From Candidatus Zixiibacteriota bacterium (GTDB taxonomy: Bacteria > Zixibacteria > MSB-5A5 > GN15 > PGXB01), in the NCBI GenBank assembly GCA_016933955.1, contig JAFGTT010000031.1, positions 1-64,000 on the forward strand: a stretch of DNA of 64,000 nt, given 5' to 3'. The notes under the pieces were generated by a model. It ran no database searches. It saw nothing but the letters and a program-made list of their open reading frames with translations, and was not told where the DNA came from. This document shows, one piece after another, positions 7,378 through 16,650 of the stretch. Position 1 is the first letter of the stretch. Each line of letters opens with the position of its first letter. Made by a program: the position numbers and the translations under genes.

Positions 7378-8175
7378 TTAGTAGTCCCGTTTTTGAAAAA
7401 CAAGCAGGGTTGCCAGAAAGACAACAACGGCAAAACCCAGGGTCGAGAAGACCGGGTAGGTATTGACAAATCCTTCGCCGCGCATAAGCGGCTCGAAATT
7501 ACCCGCCATTTCACCCATCTTCGGAGCGATATGATAAACCGTATTCAGAACGGTTTTCCACACCGAATCCCCGAGAAAGCCATAGACCACCTCACGACCC
7601 ATAAGCAAATCAGTGGCAATACGAATGATGAAGTAGCCCATAATGGCAATTGCCCCGGAGCGGCTGGCGGTGCCGATGGCGAAGATGATTATATATATGA
7701 CCAGAAAATAAACGAAAGCGAACAGGAGGCCATAGAAATAATATCCCGAAAAATATCCCAGACGAATCGAAATGGCCAGCCAGATAATGGTGGTTACAAT
7801 GGCCATGATGGCGCACATGATGATATACACGGCAAGAAACTTCATCGTCAGCAGGGTCATTCGATTAATCGGTTTTGACAGGAGTAATTCCACCCGCCCC
7901 TTCTTCAGGTATGAGGGAAGGAATCCCGCTGAACCGAAAACCATCAGGAAGATCAAAAACCCGAGAAAGGCATCGATAAACCCCGCCAGAACTTCGGTAA
8001 TCAATTCCGGGGATACCAGGTCACTTCCCATCACCGATTGACCGTCGATTTTAAAATTGGGAATAAGGACAATAATCAGCACCATGAACAAAGTCAGGGC
8101 GGCATAAAGGAAGATAATTTTGCGACTGGTGATTTCCAGGAGTGAATCGGTCAGTATGGCCAGGAATTTATTCAT
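7378..8175 (-). CDS. ABC-2 type exporter permease
   Basis: A 265-residue membrane protein with about six helices. The motif LLSKPINRMTLLTMKFLAVY after the first pair of helices is typical of ABC-2 permeases of the NosY type. Its start overlaps the end of the ATPase gene by 8 nt, so the two are translationally coupled and form one transporter. The substrate is unknown. Confidence 0.88.
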   Translation of the reverse strand: MNKFLAILTDSLLEITSRKIIFLYAALTLFMVLIIVLIPNFKIDGQSVMGSDLVSPELITEVLAGFIDAFLGFLIFLMVFGSAGFLPSYLKKGRVELLLSKPINRMTLLTMKFLAVYIIMCAIMAIVTTIIWLAISIRLGYFSGYYFYGLLFAFVYFLVIYIIIFAIGTASRSGAIAIMGYFIIRIATDLLMGREVVYGFLGDSVWKTVLNTVYHIAPKMGEMAGNFEPLMRGEGFVNTYPVFSTLGFAVVVFLATLLVFQKRDY

Positions 8176-9112
8176 TGCCGATATTCCCCCTGATAAGACG
8201 CATGAAGCTTTCCTCGAGACTTATTTTCTCCGGGATTACCGAAATAATCCTGATACTGTTATCACGTAACAGGTCGATCAGGCCGTTGATCTGAGTGGCT
8301 TCCTCAAGAGATAGTATAATCAGGTTTCCGTTTACAGTCGCTTTGGGAAACTCGTCTTTGACCATTCGTTCCAGATCCTGCTGATCATTTTCAACCATCA
8401 CCCGGTAGGCCGGTTTGGTACCGATCAGTCCCATAACAGGACCGGATTTAATCATTTTGCCTTTGTCGAGAATAGCGACTTTATCGCAGATAGTTTCCAC
8501 CTCGGCCAGCAGGTGGGAGTTGAGAAAGACGGTTTTGCCGGATTTTTTCAGGTCCAGCAGGATATTACGGATTTCATGACGTCCGATCGGATCAACGCCA
8601 TCGGTAGGCTCGTCGAGGAAGATCAACCAGGGGTCGTTGATTAACGCCTGGGCCAATCCCAACCGCTGCATCATCCCCTTGGAATATTTTCTGATCCTGG
8701 TATCACGCCACTGAGTCATGCCGACGAGTTCCAGCAGATTATCGGCGGCGGTTTTTATTTCCTTTTTTGACATCCCGGTCATGCCGCCGTAACATTGCAG
8801 AAACTGAAAACCGGTCATATAGGAGGGGAAACGGTGATTTTCGGGGAGATAGCCAATTCGGCGCCGGGCTTTCCAGGAATTTATTTCATGGCCGTTGATA
8901 GAAGCAGTTCCACCGTTGGGATGAAGGGAGCCCAGGAGTATTTTCACCAGGGTAGTTTTACCGGCCCCATTGGGTCCAAGCAAGCCGAAGATTTCTCCTT
9001 TGGCCACCTCCAGGCTGACATCGGAAAGAGCCTGGATCGGGCGGCCGCCAACTCCTCCGGAAAAACGCTTGGAGAGGTTTTGTATTTTGATACTCTGGCT
9101 TGAATCAGTCAT
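8168..9112 (-). CDS. ABC transporter ATP-binding protein
   Basis: A 314-residue ATPase. Walker A is GPNGAGKTT, the signature is YSKGMMQRL, Walker B is LIFLDEPTDGVDP, and the switch His follows in FLNSHLL. A C-terminal domain of about 90 residues follows, as in CcmA/NosF/DrrA-type exporters. It pairs with the overlapping permease. The start is set at the ATG at 9112. A GTG at 9148 would add 12 residues, and neither has a good ribosome site. Confidence 0.92.
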   Translation of the reverse strand: MTDSSQSIKIQNLSKRFSGGVGGRPIQALSDVSLEVAKGEIFGLLGPNGAGKTTLVKILLGSLHPNGGTASINGHEINSWKARRRIGYLPENHRFPSYMTGFQFLQCYGGMTGMSKKEIKTAADNLLELVGMTQWRDTRIRKYSKGMMQRLGLAQALINDPWLIFLDEPTDGVDPIGRHEIRNILLDLKKSGKTVFLNSHLLAEVETICDKVAILDKGKMIKSGPVMGLIGTKPAYRVMVENDQQDLERMVKDEFPKATVNGNLIILSLEEATQINGLIDLLRDNSIRIISVIPEKISLEESFMRLIRGNIGNE

Positions 9113-9262
9113 GTTTTGTTCGATTTCCGAAATGTCGAATTGTCCCACAGTTAAATTATTGTGATCCGGATTAATTAAGACAATTTTACTATGGATGGCA
9201 AATAAAAAGCGGTTGTTCGGGGGAACTAACAGGGCGCATAAGCATATTGCTGTTCGGCAGGA

Positions 9263-9511
9263 TTATACTGCCCTGGCCAGCGACACCAGACCCCAGATAA
9301 CCAAGCCGATAATAATCAGGGGAATGGCCAGAGTGGCCACGGCCATTCCGATTCCGACCACCGCGCCGATCAGACCGGCGACAAGCCCGATAAAACCGCC
9401 AATCAAGCCGATAGCCAGACCGAACAGGCCGGCCAGAAGCTCAAAGCCGCCGCCAAAGAGTATTAAAATCAGGAGGACGATTAATATCCCCGTCAGGATC
9501 GATTTAGTCAT
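9263..9511 (-). CDS. Small glycine-rich hydrophobic membrane protein
   Basis: An 82-residue protein that is almost wholly hydrophobic, with glycines every three to four residues in the middle (GLIGGFIGLVAGLIGAVVG), a glycine-zipper-like pattern. Two or three membrane spans are likely. No family is recognised. AGGAG lies upstream, slightly far from the ATG. It may be an envelope-stress or structural membrane peptide, but nothing fixes its role. Confidence 0.6.
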   Translation of the reverse strand: MTKSILTGILIVLLILILFGGGFELLAGLFGLAIGLIGGFIGLVAGLIGAVVGIGMAVATLAIPLIIIGLVIWGLVSLARAV

Positions 9512-9626
9512 GAGATGCCATCACTCCTTGTTTTTTTTAAATATACGGCCATGACGGACGGGTGGTTTCATATATCGCGATATGGGAGTCGTTCCGGGAT
9601 TTAAAAGACAATAATAATTTCGAGAT

Positions 9627-10631
9627 TTATCTTTCGACTTTTACATTTCGTAAAAACAGCGCCGCCTCTTCCGGGGCGACGGTGTTGATATAGATTCCCG
9701 AGCCGATTTCAAAACCGGCGGTAATGGCTATTTTGGGGATAATGACCATGTACCAATGAAAATATCGGGCATCTTCATCGCCTATCGGGGCCGATCTGAT
9801 AATGTAATTATAATCGGGGTTATGCAGGCCGAAATATAGTTTGCCGAGAATTTCCCTTAAAATCCAGGCCAGTTCATCCTGTTCTTCGGCGGAATCGAGG
9901 TTAAGGAAACTGGGGATATGTCTTTTGGGATAGATTCGGCACTCGAACGGAGAGCGGGCGGCATAGGGGCAGAAAGCCGCGAAATTATCGGTTTCTTCGA
10001 TGATTCTTTCCTTTTGGTCGATTTCTTCGCGGACCATGTCGCAGTAAACGCAACTGCCGAAATCATCATAGTACTGCACGGCCTGTTCTATGGGATAGCG
10101 GACATGAGGCGGGACAATCGGGGTGGCGATTATCTGCGAATGGGGGTGGGCCAGCGAAGTCCCGGCCCGGGCTCCGTGATTGCGGAATATTGTCACCAGG
10201 TTGATTTTGTCGTTTCGACTTATTTCGGTCTGGCGGAGCTGGTAAGCGCGGAGAATATTGGCCACTTCATCAAGAGTCATCAGGGCCGGATTCATGTCGT
10301 GGCGGGGATGCTCAATAACGACGTCGGCAACTCCGAAGCCCTTGGCGGCCATAAAATTTCCGACCCGCGTCCGGGTTACGGCCAGGTCCGGTTGCAGAGA
10401 GGCATATTTGTTGGGCACCACCCGAACCTGCCAGTTGTCATTATCCGGAAAAACGTAAACCGGTTTTTCGGTCTGGTTCTCATTATCGCGACAGAACGGG
10501 CAATCGGGCTCATAATCATTGAGGGTTTTTATCGGCGGTTGATTTTTGTGGTAATCAGATGGTCTTTTGCCTCGTTCCGGGGCCAATATAACCCATTCCT
10601 TGGTGGCCATATTCTGTCTGAATTCCGGCAT
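9627..10631 (-). CDS. galT: Galactose-1-phosphate uridylyltransferase-family enzyme
   Basis: A 334-residue HIT-superfamily nucleotidyltransferase. Zinc-site cysteines are seen in CPFC and CVYC, and the active-site strand is HPHSQI with the nucleophilic His in the HPH triad. The family moves UMP between UDP-glucose and galactose-1-phosphate in the Leloir pathway. HPHSQ rather than HPHGQ is also seen in relatives that act on other sugar-nucleotides, so the substrate is not certain. The start has CAGGAG. No galK or galE is next to it. Confidence 0.85.
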   Translation of the reverse strand: MPEFRQNMATKEWVILAPERGKRPSDYHKNQPPIKTLNDYEPDCPFCRDNENQTEKPVYVFPDNDNWQVRVVPNKYASLQPDLAVTRTRVGNFMAAKGFGVADVVIEHPRHDMNPALMTLDEVANILRAYQLRQTEISRNDKINLVTIFRNHGARAGTSLAHPHSQIIATPIVPPHVRYPIEQAVQYYDDFGSCVYCDMVREEIDQKERIIEETDNFAAFCPYAARSPFECRIYPKRHIPSFLNLDSAEEQDELAWILREILGKLYFGLHNPDYNYIIRSAPIGDEDARYFHWYMVIIPKIAITAGFEIGSGIYINTVAPEEAALFLRNVKVER

Positions 10632-10736
10632 GATAACTCCTGATAAAAATGTAATTCCCTCACCCAGGAATACAAGATTAAAATTATACGATCAATGGTC
10701 GTCGCTCCGGAGAAAATCCGGCTGTCATGATCGATA

Positions 10737-12734
10737 CTATTTAATACGTTTTTGAAATTTCGGTTCACCTCGCGAAAGCAGATTGGCCAACTGGATATAG
10801 GAGTTGAGTTTTTTATCCATGTCGGCCGCTATTTCGGGCAGGGAATCGGCCAGGTTTTTTTCCAGATAGGGGGTATCATTCAGATTGAACAATTGTTTAA
10901 GGGCGTTAACCCAGTGAAAATAGAACTTATTTCCGACAATCATCCCGGTTTTTTCTTCATCGACAATAACGGCGAAGCCGGGATCATCTTTTCCAAGATG
11001 GAACTGATCCCGTCCCCAGGAATGGATTTTGGCTTTCGATAGAATCAGTCCGGCCAGGGTGGGAATGATATCCACCTGGCTGGCAGTGCGATCGATCGTA
11101 ATGGCGCTGTCGCCAAGTATTCCCGGGGCGTATATGAGCAGGGGAATATGAAATTTATCCGGGTCAAGAGGGTAACGGCTGGACTGATGGGGGCAATGAT
11201 CGGCCGTGAAGACAAAGATGGTACTGTCGAACACCGGATTGCCCCGGAAACCATCGACCAGCTGACCGATAGCCCAGTCGGAATAATAGAAAGTATTCAG
11301 CCGATCGTAATCGGGGACGGTATCGGCGTACAGTTTGAATCGGTCATCGGGGATGAGATATGGTTCATGGTTACTGATAGTCATAATGGTCAGGTTAAAC
11401 GGGCGCGGATAGCGGTCGATATCTTTAACCAGTTTTTTAAAGACGACATGATCGAAAATCCCCCATTTACTCAGGCGCTCGGTATTATCGAAGGCTTTTT
11501 CGCCGTAGAATTTGGAGTAACCGACGCTTTTGAGAAAGCCGCGCATGTTATCGAACTCGATATCGCCGCCATAGGTAAAAATCGAAGTGTAATCGAAATC
11601 ATCCAGCACCTGCGCCAGAGAGCGAAAGGGATAATCGGCGGCGTATCGTTTCATAATAGAGCGGCCAGGGAGCGAGGGAAAGGAGCAGGTGACGGCCGGA
11701 ATTCCGCGATTGGTGCGAATGCCGTTGGCATAGAAATCGGTAAACAGGATACCATGTCTGCTAAGGCTGTCGAAACATGGGGTCAGGCCGAGGTTTGAAC
11801 CCAGAATCCCGATTTGGCCGGCCGCCCAGCTTTCCATAATGACCAGGACGATATTGGGATGAAAGCCGAGGGTATATTCAGGTTCAGTCACATAGTCAAG
11901 GCTGTAGTTTCCCGGGTTGGGATCGGGATTCAGCTCCAGCATGCCCGCCACGGTCTTATACGCCTCGTCATTATCATAGAAGGAAAAGCGATGGATATGA
12001 TATCCAAACAGGGTTTTACCGTCTTTGAGCTCCTCGTATATGGAATGAGACAATGAGAAAACAGGATTAAGAGAAAGCTGATTTAGAAATTGGCTATCAC
12101 TGAAAAAAGCGATTCCCCAGTCGATTCCTTTCATCCCCAGCCGTCCCCTGATACCAAAGGCCAATAGAGCGGTGACGATCAAATATATCAGGCCGTTTCT
12201 GAAAATTCGGCGGGGCGAATGATAACTGGAGAAACGGATGAAAATCCATCTTATGACATACATAAATAAAACAGCGGTGACAATCCAGATCGGCAGTAAG
12301 AACCAGAATGAGGTGTCGGCTTCAATGCTGTAAAAGAACATCCCCGGCGATTCAAGATATTCGATGGCCCAGTAATTCATGCGACTGCCGAAGTGCTCAA
12401 AAAATCTCAGTTCCGCGACGCTGATGAAGAGCGATAGGATAAAAACGACAGCCAGCGGCAGGATAAAAACCGCCCGGTCGAGCTTTCGTTTGAAGTTGAT
12501 GAATGGCAGAAGGGAAATTAAAAAGAGGGGGAGTATTATTATTGATACGACGGAGGTATCGAATCGGAATCCGAGCCAGAAAGAATGAAGCAGTTCGACA
12601 AACGGGCTATCTCCGACCAGATGCCGGTAATACAGCAGGAACATCAGCCTCATCAGGGTCCCGATAATAATACCAAGCAGATAAATACCGAACCAGATGG
12701 AGACTTTGTTGGGGATTCTTTTATACCATGTCAT
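10737..12734 (-). CDS. LTA-synthase-family membrane sulfatase
   Basis: A 665-residue protein. About five membrane helices fill the first 220 residues. An extracytoplasmic sulfatase-like domain follows, with the metal Glu in VIMESW, the likely nucleophilic Thr in GIRTNRG, and the metal Asp-His in TADHCPH. The LtaS/phosphoglycerol-transferase family moves phosphoglycerol or similar head groups onto polymers or lipids. In a diderm the acceptor may be a periplasmic glycan or lipid. It lies 86 nt downstream of the transglutaminase lipoprotein gene on the same strand. Confidence 0.87.
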   Translation of the reverse strand: MTWYKRIPNKVSIWFGIYLLGIIIGTLMRLMFLLYYRHLVGDSPFVELLHSFWLGFRFDTSVVSIIILPLFLISLLPFINFKRKLDRAVFILPLAVVFILSLFISVAELRFFEHFGSRMNYWAIEYLESPGMFFYSIEADTSFWFLLPIWIVTAVLFMYVIRWIFIRFSSYHSPRRIFRNGLIYLIVTALLAFGIRGRLGMKGIDWGIAFFSDSQFLNQLSLNPVFSLSHSIYEELKDGKTLFGYHIHRFSFYDNDEAYKTVAGMLELNPDPNPGNYSLDYVTEPEYTLGFHPNIVLVIMESWAAGQIGILGSNLGLTPCFDSLSRHGILFTDFYANGIRTNRGIPAVTCSFPSLPGRSIMKRYAADYPFRSLAQVLDDFDYTSIFTYGGDIEFDNMRGFLKSVGYSKFYGEKAFDNTERLSKWGIFDHVVFKKLVKDIDRYPRPFNLTIMTISNHEPYLIPDDRFKLYADTVPDYDRLNTFYYSDWAIGQLVDGFRGNPVFDSTIFVFTADHCPHQSSRYPLDPDKFHIPLLIYAPGILGDSAITIDRTASQVDIIPTLAGLILSKAKIHSWGRDQFHLGKDDPGFAVIVDEEKTGMIVGNKFYFHWVNALKQLFNLNDTPYLEKNLADSLPEIAADMDKKLNSYIQLANLLSRGEPKFQKRIK

Positions 12735-12820
12735 TCTTATAATACGCTTTTAGCGGTCTTAAACCCGGTATATTAATTGTATCCTTGGGCCGCCGATCGA
12801 TCTCTTTCCTTATGTAATTG

Positions 12821-14404
12821 TTACAACCAGCGAGCGTCGGTGCCGTTCCAGTAGAAAATTCTTTCCTCGCGGTCTTTTTCCTCGGCCACCAGCCAGTAGA
12901 GAGTCCCGGAAGGAACTTTTTCGAAGACCAGCGGTCCGGTTCCGGCGGTTTTTTTGCCAAACGACTGCCACTCGTTATTATTCCAGAAAAGCAGTTCATA
13001 TTCCACCCCGGGTGTCAGTTTGACACGAGCGACACCATCGGTCGAGGGAGCGTGTTCCATGGTGGTGGTTTCGGTGAGGCGGAGGGTGACGGTGTTAATG
13101 GTATCGGCGGCAAACCGGGCCGTGGTATCGCCAAGAAGGACCGGCGCTCCACAGGGGACGATGCTTTTATCGAGATACAATCCGGGAAGATAAATGATGT
13201 CCTTTCCCAGGTCAGTGAAATAAGCGATATTAAGCCCGTTGCTGTCCTCGATCCGGGCCCAGTCGATAGCCTTCCATTCACCGGAATTGAAAACACAGAT
13301 ATAGGCAATATCTATGGAATCGGGAGCGGTTTCATCGAAAAGGAAAGTATAATTAACAACAGGAATATAATCACGGGTAACATCGAGATAACTTTTACCC
13401 GCCAGCCAGCCGGGCACGGCCTCCTGTTTTTTTGTCTGGAAAGTCAGGTTATCTTTTTGCTCGGCAAAAGTCTTTCGATAGACCTTGGCCAGTTTGTAAG
13501 CCAGATGGTAATCCCCGGGATTACTCTCGGCTCCCATAAATGGAATCACCCGGCCGTCGGCTGTGACAATGGCGTTCCAGGCATGATTATTACCGGCGTT
13601 GGCCCAGTATGGGGTGTAGTCGCTGGTCACTGCCAGGCCATTGGCTCGAAAGGCATAGATGGTGATATTGGTCATATCCTCACACCGGCCCATCTTATGA
13701 TCCAGCATTTCTTTTAAGCCCAGATCAGTCGGATGCAGGTAGAAACGTCGGTCGAATCTGAACCAGGCGCGGATATCATTATTGATGATAGCGGCGGCTT
13801 CGATCGGATCGGTGGAATCCTTCATGCGGGATTCGATATCAGCGTATTTTTCCATGAAATACCGGCGCCAATCCTCCAGCGGTTCATTGCTTCCGCGGTA
13901 AGGAAGGACATAATTGCAGAAATTATTAAACGACAGATTCCCGGCCCAGGGCTTATGGCGCCAGGCTTCAAAGGCCAGGTCGATTTGATTAATAAGATAA
14001 TCGGCCGTGATGATGTCTTTATCATAAATAAGGGTGTCGCGATCGAAATCAAGAGTGCCTTTTTCGGATTCGAGCGAATCGAGGGTTTCCAGGAGTTTAT
14101 CATAAGTTTCGAATGAAAGGACATCAAGGTCGATTTCCTGATCAGTCGAATCATGAAGATAATAAGTCACATAGCAGTGGCCCTGCATATTGCCAATCAG
14201 GAAATGGGCGGCGGCCAGTTTCAGAGTATCAGGGTCGGTTTTATAATGTTCCAGAACCTGCCGCAGTTGGGCGGCATTATCCCCGGCATCCGATAAGACG
14301 CCGGAAACATCCTCCGGGCAGGGACTTGTCCGGGTGCACGATGAAATTATCAGCGTGAGGCCCACGATGATAACGTTTAAACCGAGATATAACCTGCCTG
14401 TCAT
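12821..14404 (-). CDS. Lipoprotein with transglutaminase-like domain
   Basis: A 527-residue protein. The N-terminus is a lipoprotein signal with lipobox-like ISSC near residue 22. The transglutaminase-like core has its Cys in MGRCEDM and its His in NNHAWNA, with the context expected for the Cys-His pair. The C-terminal 200 residues look like beta-rich domains. Such proteins are proteases or cross-linkers in the periplasm or at the cell surface; many are unstudied. GGAGG precedes the start. The neighbour is an LTA-synthase-like enzyme, so a shared envelope role is possible. Confidence 0.82.
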   Translation of the reverse strand: MTGRLYLGLNVIIVGLTLIISSCTRTSPCPEDVSGVLSDAGDNAAQLRQVLEHYKTDPDTLKLAAAHFLIGNMQGHCYVTYYLHDSTDQEIDLDVLSFETYDKLLETLDSLESEKGTLDFDRDTLIYDKDIITADYLINQIDLAFEAWRHKPWAGNLSFNNFCNYVLPYRGSNEPLEDWRRYFMEKYADIESRMKDSTDPIEAAAIINNDIRAWFRFDRRFYLHPTDLGLKEMLDHKMGRCEDMTNITIYAFRANGLAVTSDYTPYWANAGNNHAWNAIVTADGRVIPFMGAESNPGDYHLAYKLAKVYRKTFAEQKDNLTFQTKKQEAVPGWLAGKSYLDVTRDYIPVVNYTFLFDETAPDSIDIAYICVFNSGEWKAIDWARIEDSNGLNIAYFTDLGKDIIYLPGLYLDKSIVPCGAPVLLGDTTARFAADTINTVTLRLTETTTMEHAPSTDGVARVKLTPGVEYELLFWNNNEWQSFGKKTAGTGPLVFEKVPSGTLYWLVAEEKDREERIFYWNGTDARWL

Positions 14405-14441
14405 TTAATCCTCCGATAAAGAATGACTCCGTCTGCAATGA

Positions 14442-14463
14442 TTAAAGATGGTACGATCTTTAA
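14442..14463. promoter_or_regulatory. Perfect 8-bp inverted repeat
   Basis: TTAAAGAT and ATCTTTAA flank six bases (GGTACG), between the end of the signal peptidase gene and the start of the transglutaminase gene, both leftward. It could be an operator for the latter or a weak transcription stop for the former. Confidence 0.35.
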
Positions 14464-14498
14464 CCATCGATGACAAGCATTAATTACGATTGGGCGCT

Positions 14499-15200
14499 TT
14501 ACTCGACCGTGTTGAAAAGTCGATTCCAGCGGATGCGCTGAGGGAAATGGGCCGCATTATACAGGAATAAGCGGGGAACCGAAAGCGGATCGGTCAGGCT
14601 GACGGTTGGCGCCTCGGGATCCTCGGCCCAGGAAAAATGAATTATCATCGGCCGCCCGACGATAAGATCTTCGGGTACCGGTCCCCAGAAACGGGAATCA
14701 TAGGAATTATCGCGGTTATCACCCATCATGAAGTAATGATTTTCGGGAACGACATAAGGGCCCCAATTGTCACGGCTGTTCTGATTGCCGGAGGGGCGGG
14801 GCATTACTACCCGGCTGATATATTTGGAATCCGGGGCATCGGGAACGGGTTGTCCATCGACATACAGCTGTTTATCCCGGATTTCGACGGTTTGGCCGCC
14901 GACCGCGATACATCGCTTGACATAATTGATTTTCCGATCGCCGGGGAATTTGAAGACCACAATATCGCCGGGTTGCGGTTTTTTGATGGCCGGCAGGCGC
15001 CAGTCTGTCAGGGGGATGCGTGCCCCGTAGATAAATTTATTACAGACAAAAAAATCGCCGATCAAAAGAGTATCTTCCATTGAGCCGCTCGGAACCTGCA
15101 TAGTTTCCGCCACCCCGGTCTTGATTATCATGGCCAGGGCAAAGGCCCAAAGAACGACCTTGATATTATCTTTAAGGCCTGATTTTGAATGCGGTGTCAT
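14499..15200 (-). CDS. lepB: Signal peptidase I
   Basis: A 233-residue type I signal peptidase. One N-terminal membrane helix is followed by the catalytic Ser in VPSGSM, the general-base Lys in NYVKRC, and the box MGDNRDNSYDSR. It cleaves signal peptides from exported proteins on the periplasmic face of the inner membrane. AGGA precedes the ATG. An 18-bp palindrome lies 37 nt upstream of the start. Confidence 0.95.
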   Translation of the reverse strand: MTPHSKSGLKDNIKVVLWAFALAMIIKTGVAETMQVPSGSMEDTLLIGDFFVCNKFIYGARIPLTDWRLPAIKKPQPGDIVVFKFPGDRKINYVKRCIAVGGQTVEIRDKQLYVDGQPVPDAPDSKYISRVVMPRPSGNQNSRDNWGPYVVPENHYFMMGDNRDNSYDSRFWGPVPEDLIVGRPMIIHFSWAEDPEAPTVSLTDPLSVPRLFLYNAAHFPQRIRWNRLFNTVE

Positions 15201-15236
15201 TAGTCGATCCTGATGCCAGAAAGTTAATTTAATATT

Positions 15237-15254
15237 ATATCCCCCGGGGGATAT
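15237..15254. promoter_or_regulatory. 18-bp perfect palindrome upstream of lepB
   Basis: ATATCCCCCGGGGGATAT is symmetrical without a spacer and sits between the YbjQ-like gene and lepB. With no loop it is a poor RNA hairpin but a good DNA operator. C/G tracts flanked by AT resemble operators of the CsoR/FrmR class, though I see no such regulator in the window. Confidence 0.45.
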
Positions 15255-15268
15255 GATTGGTTCCCGAT

Positions 15269-15592
15269 TTATTTATCATCTTCCACGATCACGGCCGTCC
15301 CGTAGGCCAGAAGTTCGGCGGCGTGATTCATGATTTGCGATGTCGAAAATCTGGCATTGACGATAGCATTGGCGCCATCCTTGACCGCTTCCTCGATCAT
15401 GCGATCAATGGCCTGTTCACGGGTCTCGGCCAGCATCTTGGTGTACTCCCTGATTTCCCCGCCGATCAAATTACGCAGGCTGGCCATAATATCTTTTCCG
15501 ATATGGCGGACCCTGACCGAATTCCCCCTGACCAGTCCCAGCTGTTTGATGATTTTCTTGCCGGGAATAAAATCTGTCGTGACAACGATCAT
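15269..15592 (-). CDS. YbjQ/UPF0145 family protein
   Basis: A 107-residue protein of the YbjQ family. The conserved core is GGEIREYTKMLAETREQAI followed by GANAIV. The family forms pentamers and its role is unknown; a heavy-metal link has been proposed from structure. Its start overlaps the anti-sigma gene stop by 4 nt, so it is probably the third gene of the sigma/anti-sigma operon. Confidence 0.88.
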   Translation of the reverse strand: MIVVTTDFIPGKKIIKQLGLVRGNSVRVRHIGKDIMASLRNLIGGEIREYTKMLAETREQAIDRMIEEAVKDGANAIVNARFSTSQIMNHAAELLAYGTAVIVEDDK

Positions 15593-16041
15593 CTTTGAAC
15601 CTCTCTGTAACGATCACGTGTGTAAGCAAACAATCGCTCTCGAATTGCGGAAACAAGCAGTACGACCATTCCGAGACCGCCGGCTCCGATACCGATTTTT
15701 AAAATAAGCGGTTGGGCCGGGTCCATGAAGAAACCTTTGACCAGGCAAAACAGGGCGAAGCCCAGGATGATTATAACCCCGATGGAAAGGAGAATCCATC
15801 CCAGTCCCAGTTCCAGGCGGCGATAGAGACTGCGCCAGTAATGATCCCAGACATGTTCCGGAATATCGGCATAACGCATAGCACCCGTCACCTCTTTCAG
15901 CCGGAGAAAAGTATTCATTTCCTTCCGGCATTCCTCGCATCCGGCCATATGTTTTTCGAACTCGGTTCTCTCTTCGGGCGATAGTTCGCCGTCGATATAG
16001 CCGGACAGCATAATCCTGTAATTTTTTTCATTTAAATTCAT
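15589..16041 (-). CDS. Anti-sigma factor with zinc-finger ZAS domain
   Basis: A 150-residue protein. The N-terminal anti-sigma module has the zinc motif H-x3-C-x2-C in KHMAGCEECRK, and a membrane helix pair spans about residues 80-140. It would hold the co-encoded ECF sigma factor at the membrane until a signal frees it. The start is set at the ATG at 16041, which overlaps the sigma gene by 14 nt; an earlier ATG at 16071 would lie deeper inside it. The membrane tail is short with little periplasmic domain, so sensing may be through the membrane or a redox change at the zinc site. Confidence 0.87.
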   Translation of the reverse strand: MNLNEKNYRIMLSGYIDGELSPEERTEFEKHMAGCEECRKEMNTFLRLKEVTGAMRYADIPEHVWDHYWRSLYRRLELGLGWILLSIGVIIILGFALFCLVKGFFMDPAQPLILKIGIGAGGLGMVVLLVSAIRERLFAYTRDRYREVQR

Positions 16042-16585
16042 CACATAACTTTGCCAGTTTTTTTCGCGCATAATACAGGCGCGACATTACCGTTCCTTTC
16101 GGGATTTTAAGCAATTTGGCTATTTCATCGTATGATAGCTCCCGAAAGTGTTTCAACATCAAAATTTCCCTGTCCTCGAAATCAAGCTTCATCAGGGCAT
16201 TTCTCAAGCATATGGCCTCCTCCTGTCTGATAAACTTTGTCTCCGGATTGCTCTCTTCCACCAGTAAAAAAGTGGTATCGTCAATATCGACCTCCTTTGA
16301 CTCACGTTTTTCCCGACGTTGAAGGGTGTCTTTGCAAAGGTTGGCTATGATGGAATAAAACCAGGGGAAAAAGGACTGCGACGGATCGAACCGCCGGGCG
16401 GATTTGAAGACTCGTATAAACGCCTCCTGCGAGATATCATAAGCCTCATCCCGATTACCAACCATTCCCAAGGCCAGGTAGTAAGCCTTTCTTTTATATC
16501 TTTCGACCAGTTTTTTCATGGCCGCCTTTTGGCCTTTCTGCACGGCCGCCATCAGGCCGCTGTCGTCGATTTCGATAGTCTTCAA
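16028..16585 (-). CDS. ECF-family RNA polymerase sigma factor
   Basis: A 185-residue sigma factor. Region 2 includes DEAYDISQEAFIRVFKSARRFD, and region 4 is LSYDEIAKLLKIPKGTVMSRLYYAR. A linker of about 30 residues joins them and there is no region 3. The start is read as TTG at 16585 because the residues after it align with the usual N-terminus of ECF factors; no good ribosome site is seen. It heads an operon with the anti-sigma factor and the YbjQ-like gene. Confidence 0.9.
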   Translation of the reverse strand: MKTIEIDDSGLMAAVQKGQKAAMKKLVERYKRKAYYLALGMVGNRDEAYDISQEAFIRVFKSARRFDPSQSFFPWFYSIIANLCKDTLQRREKRESKEVDIDDTTFLLVEESNPETKFIRQEEAICLRNALMKLDFEDREILMLKHFRELSYDEIAKLLKIPKGTVMSRLYYARKKLAKLCDEFK

Positions 16586-16650
16586 AGGATATACCCGGCT
16601 GATTTGGTTTTATTCGATTTTATGCCGATTTTTGGTCAATTTTAATAATA

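Noticed and set aside
10683-10688. TATAAT before galT on the minus strand
   Set aside because: Perfect -10 hexamer, but no recognisable -35 at 15-18 nt; left out for lack of support.
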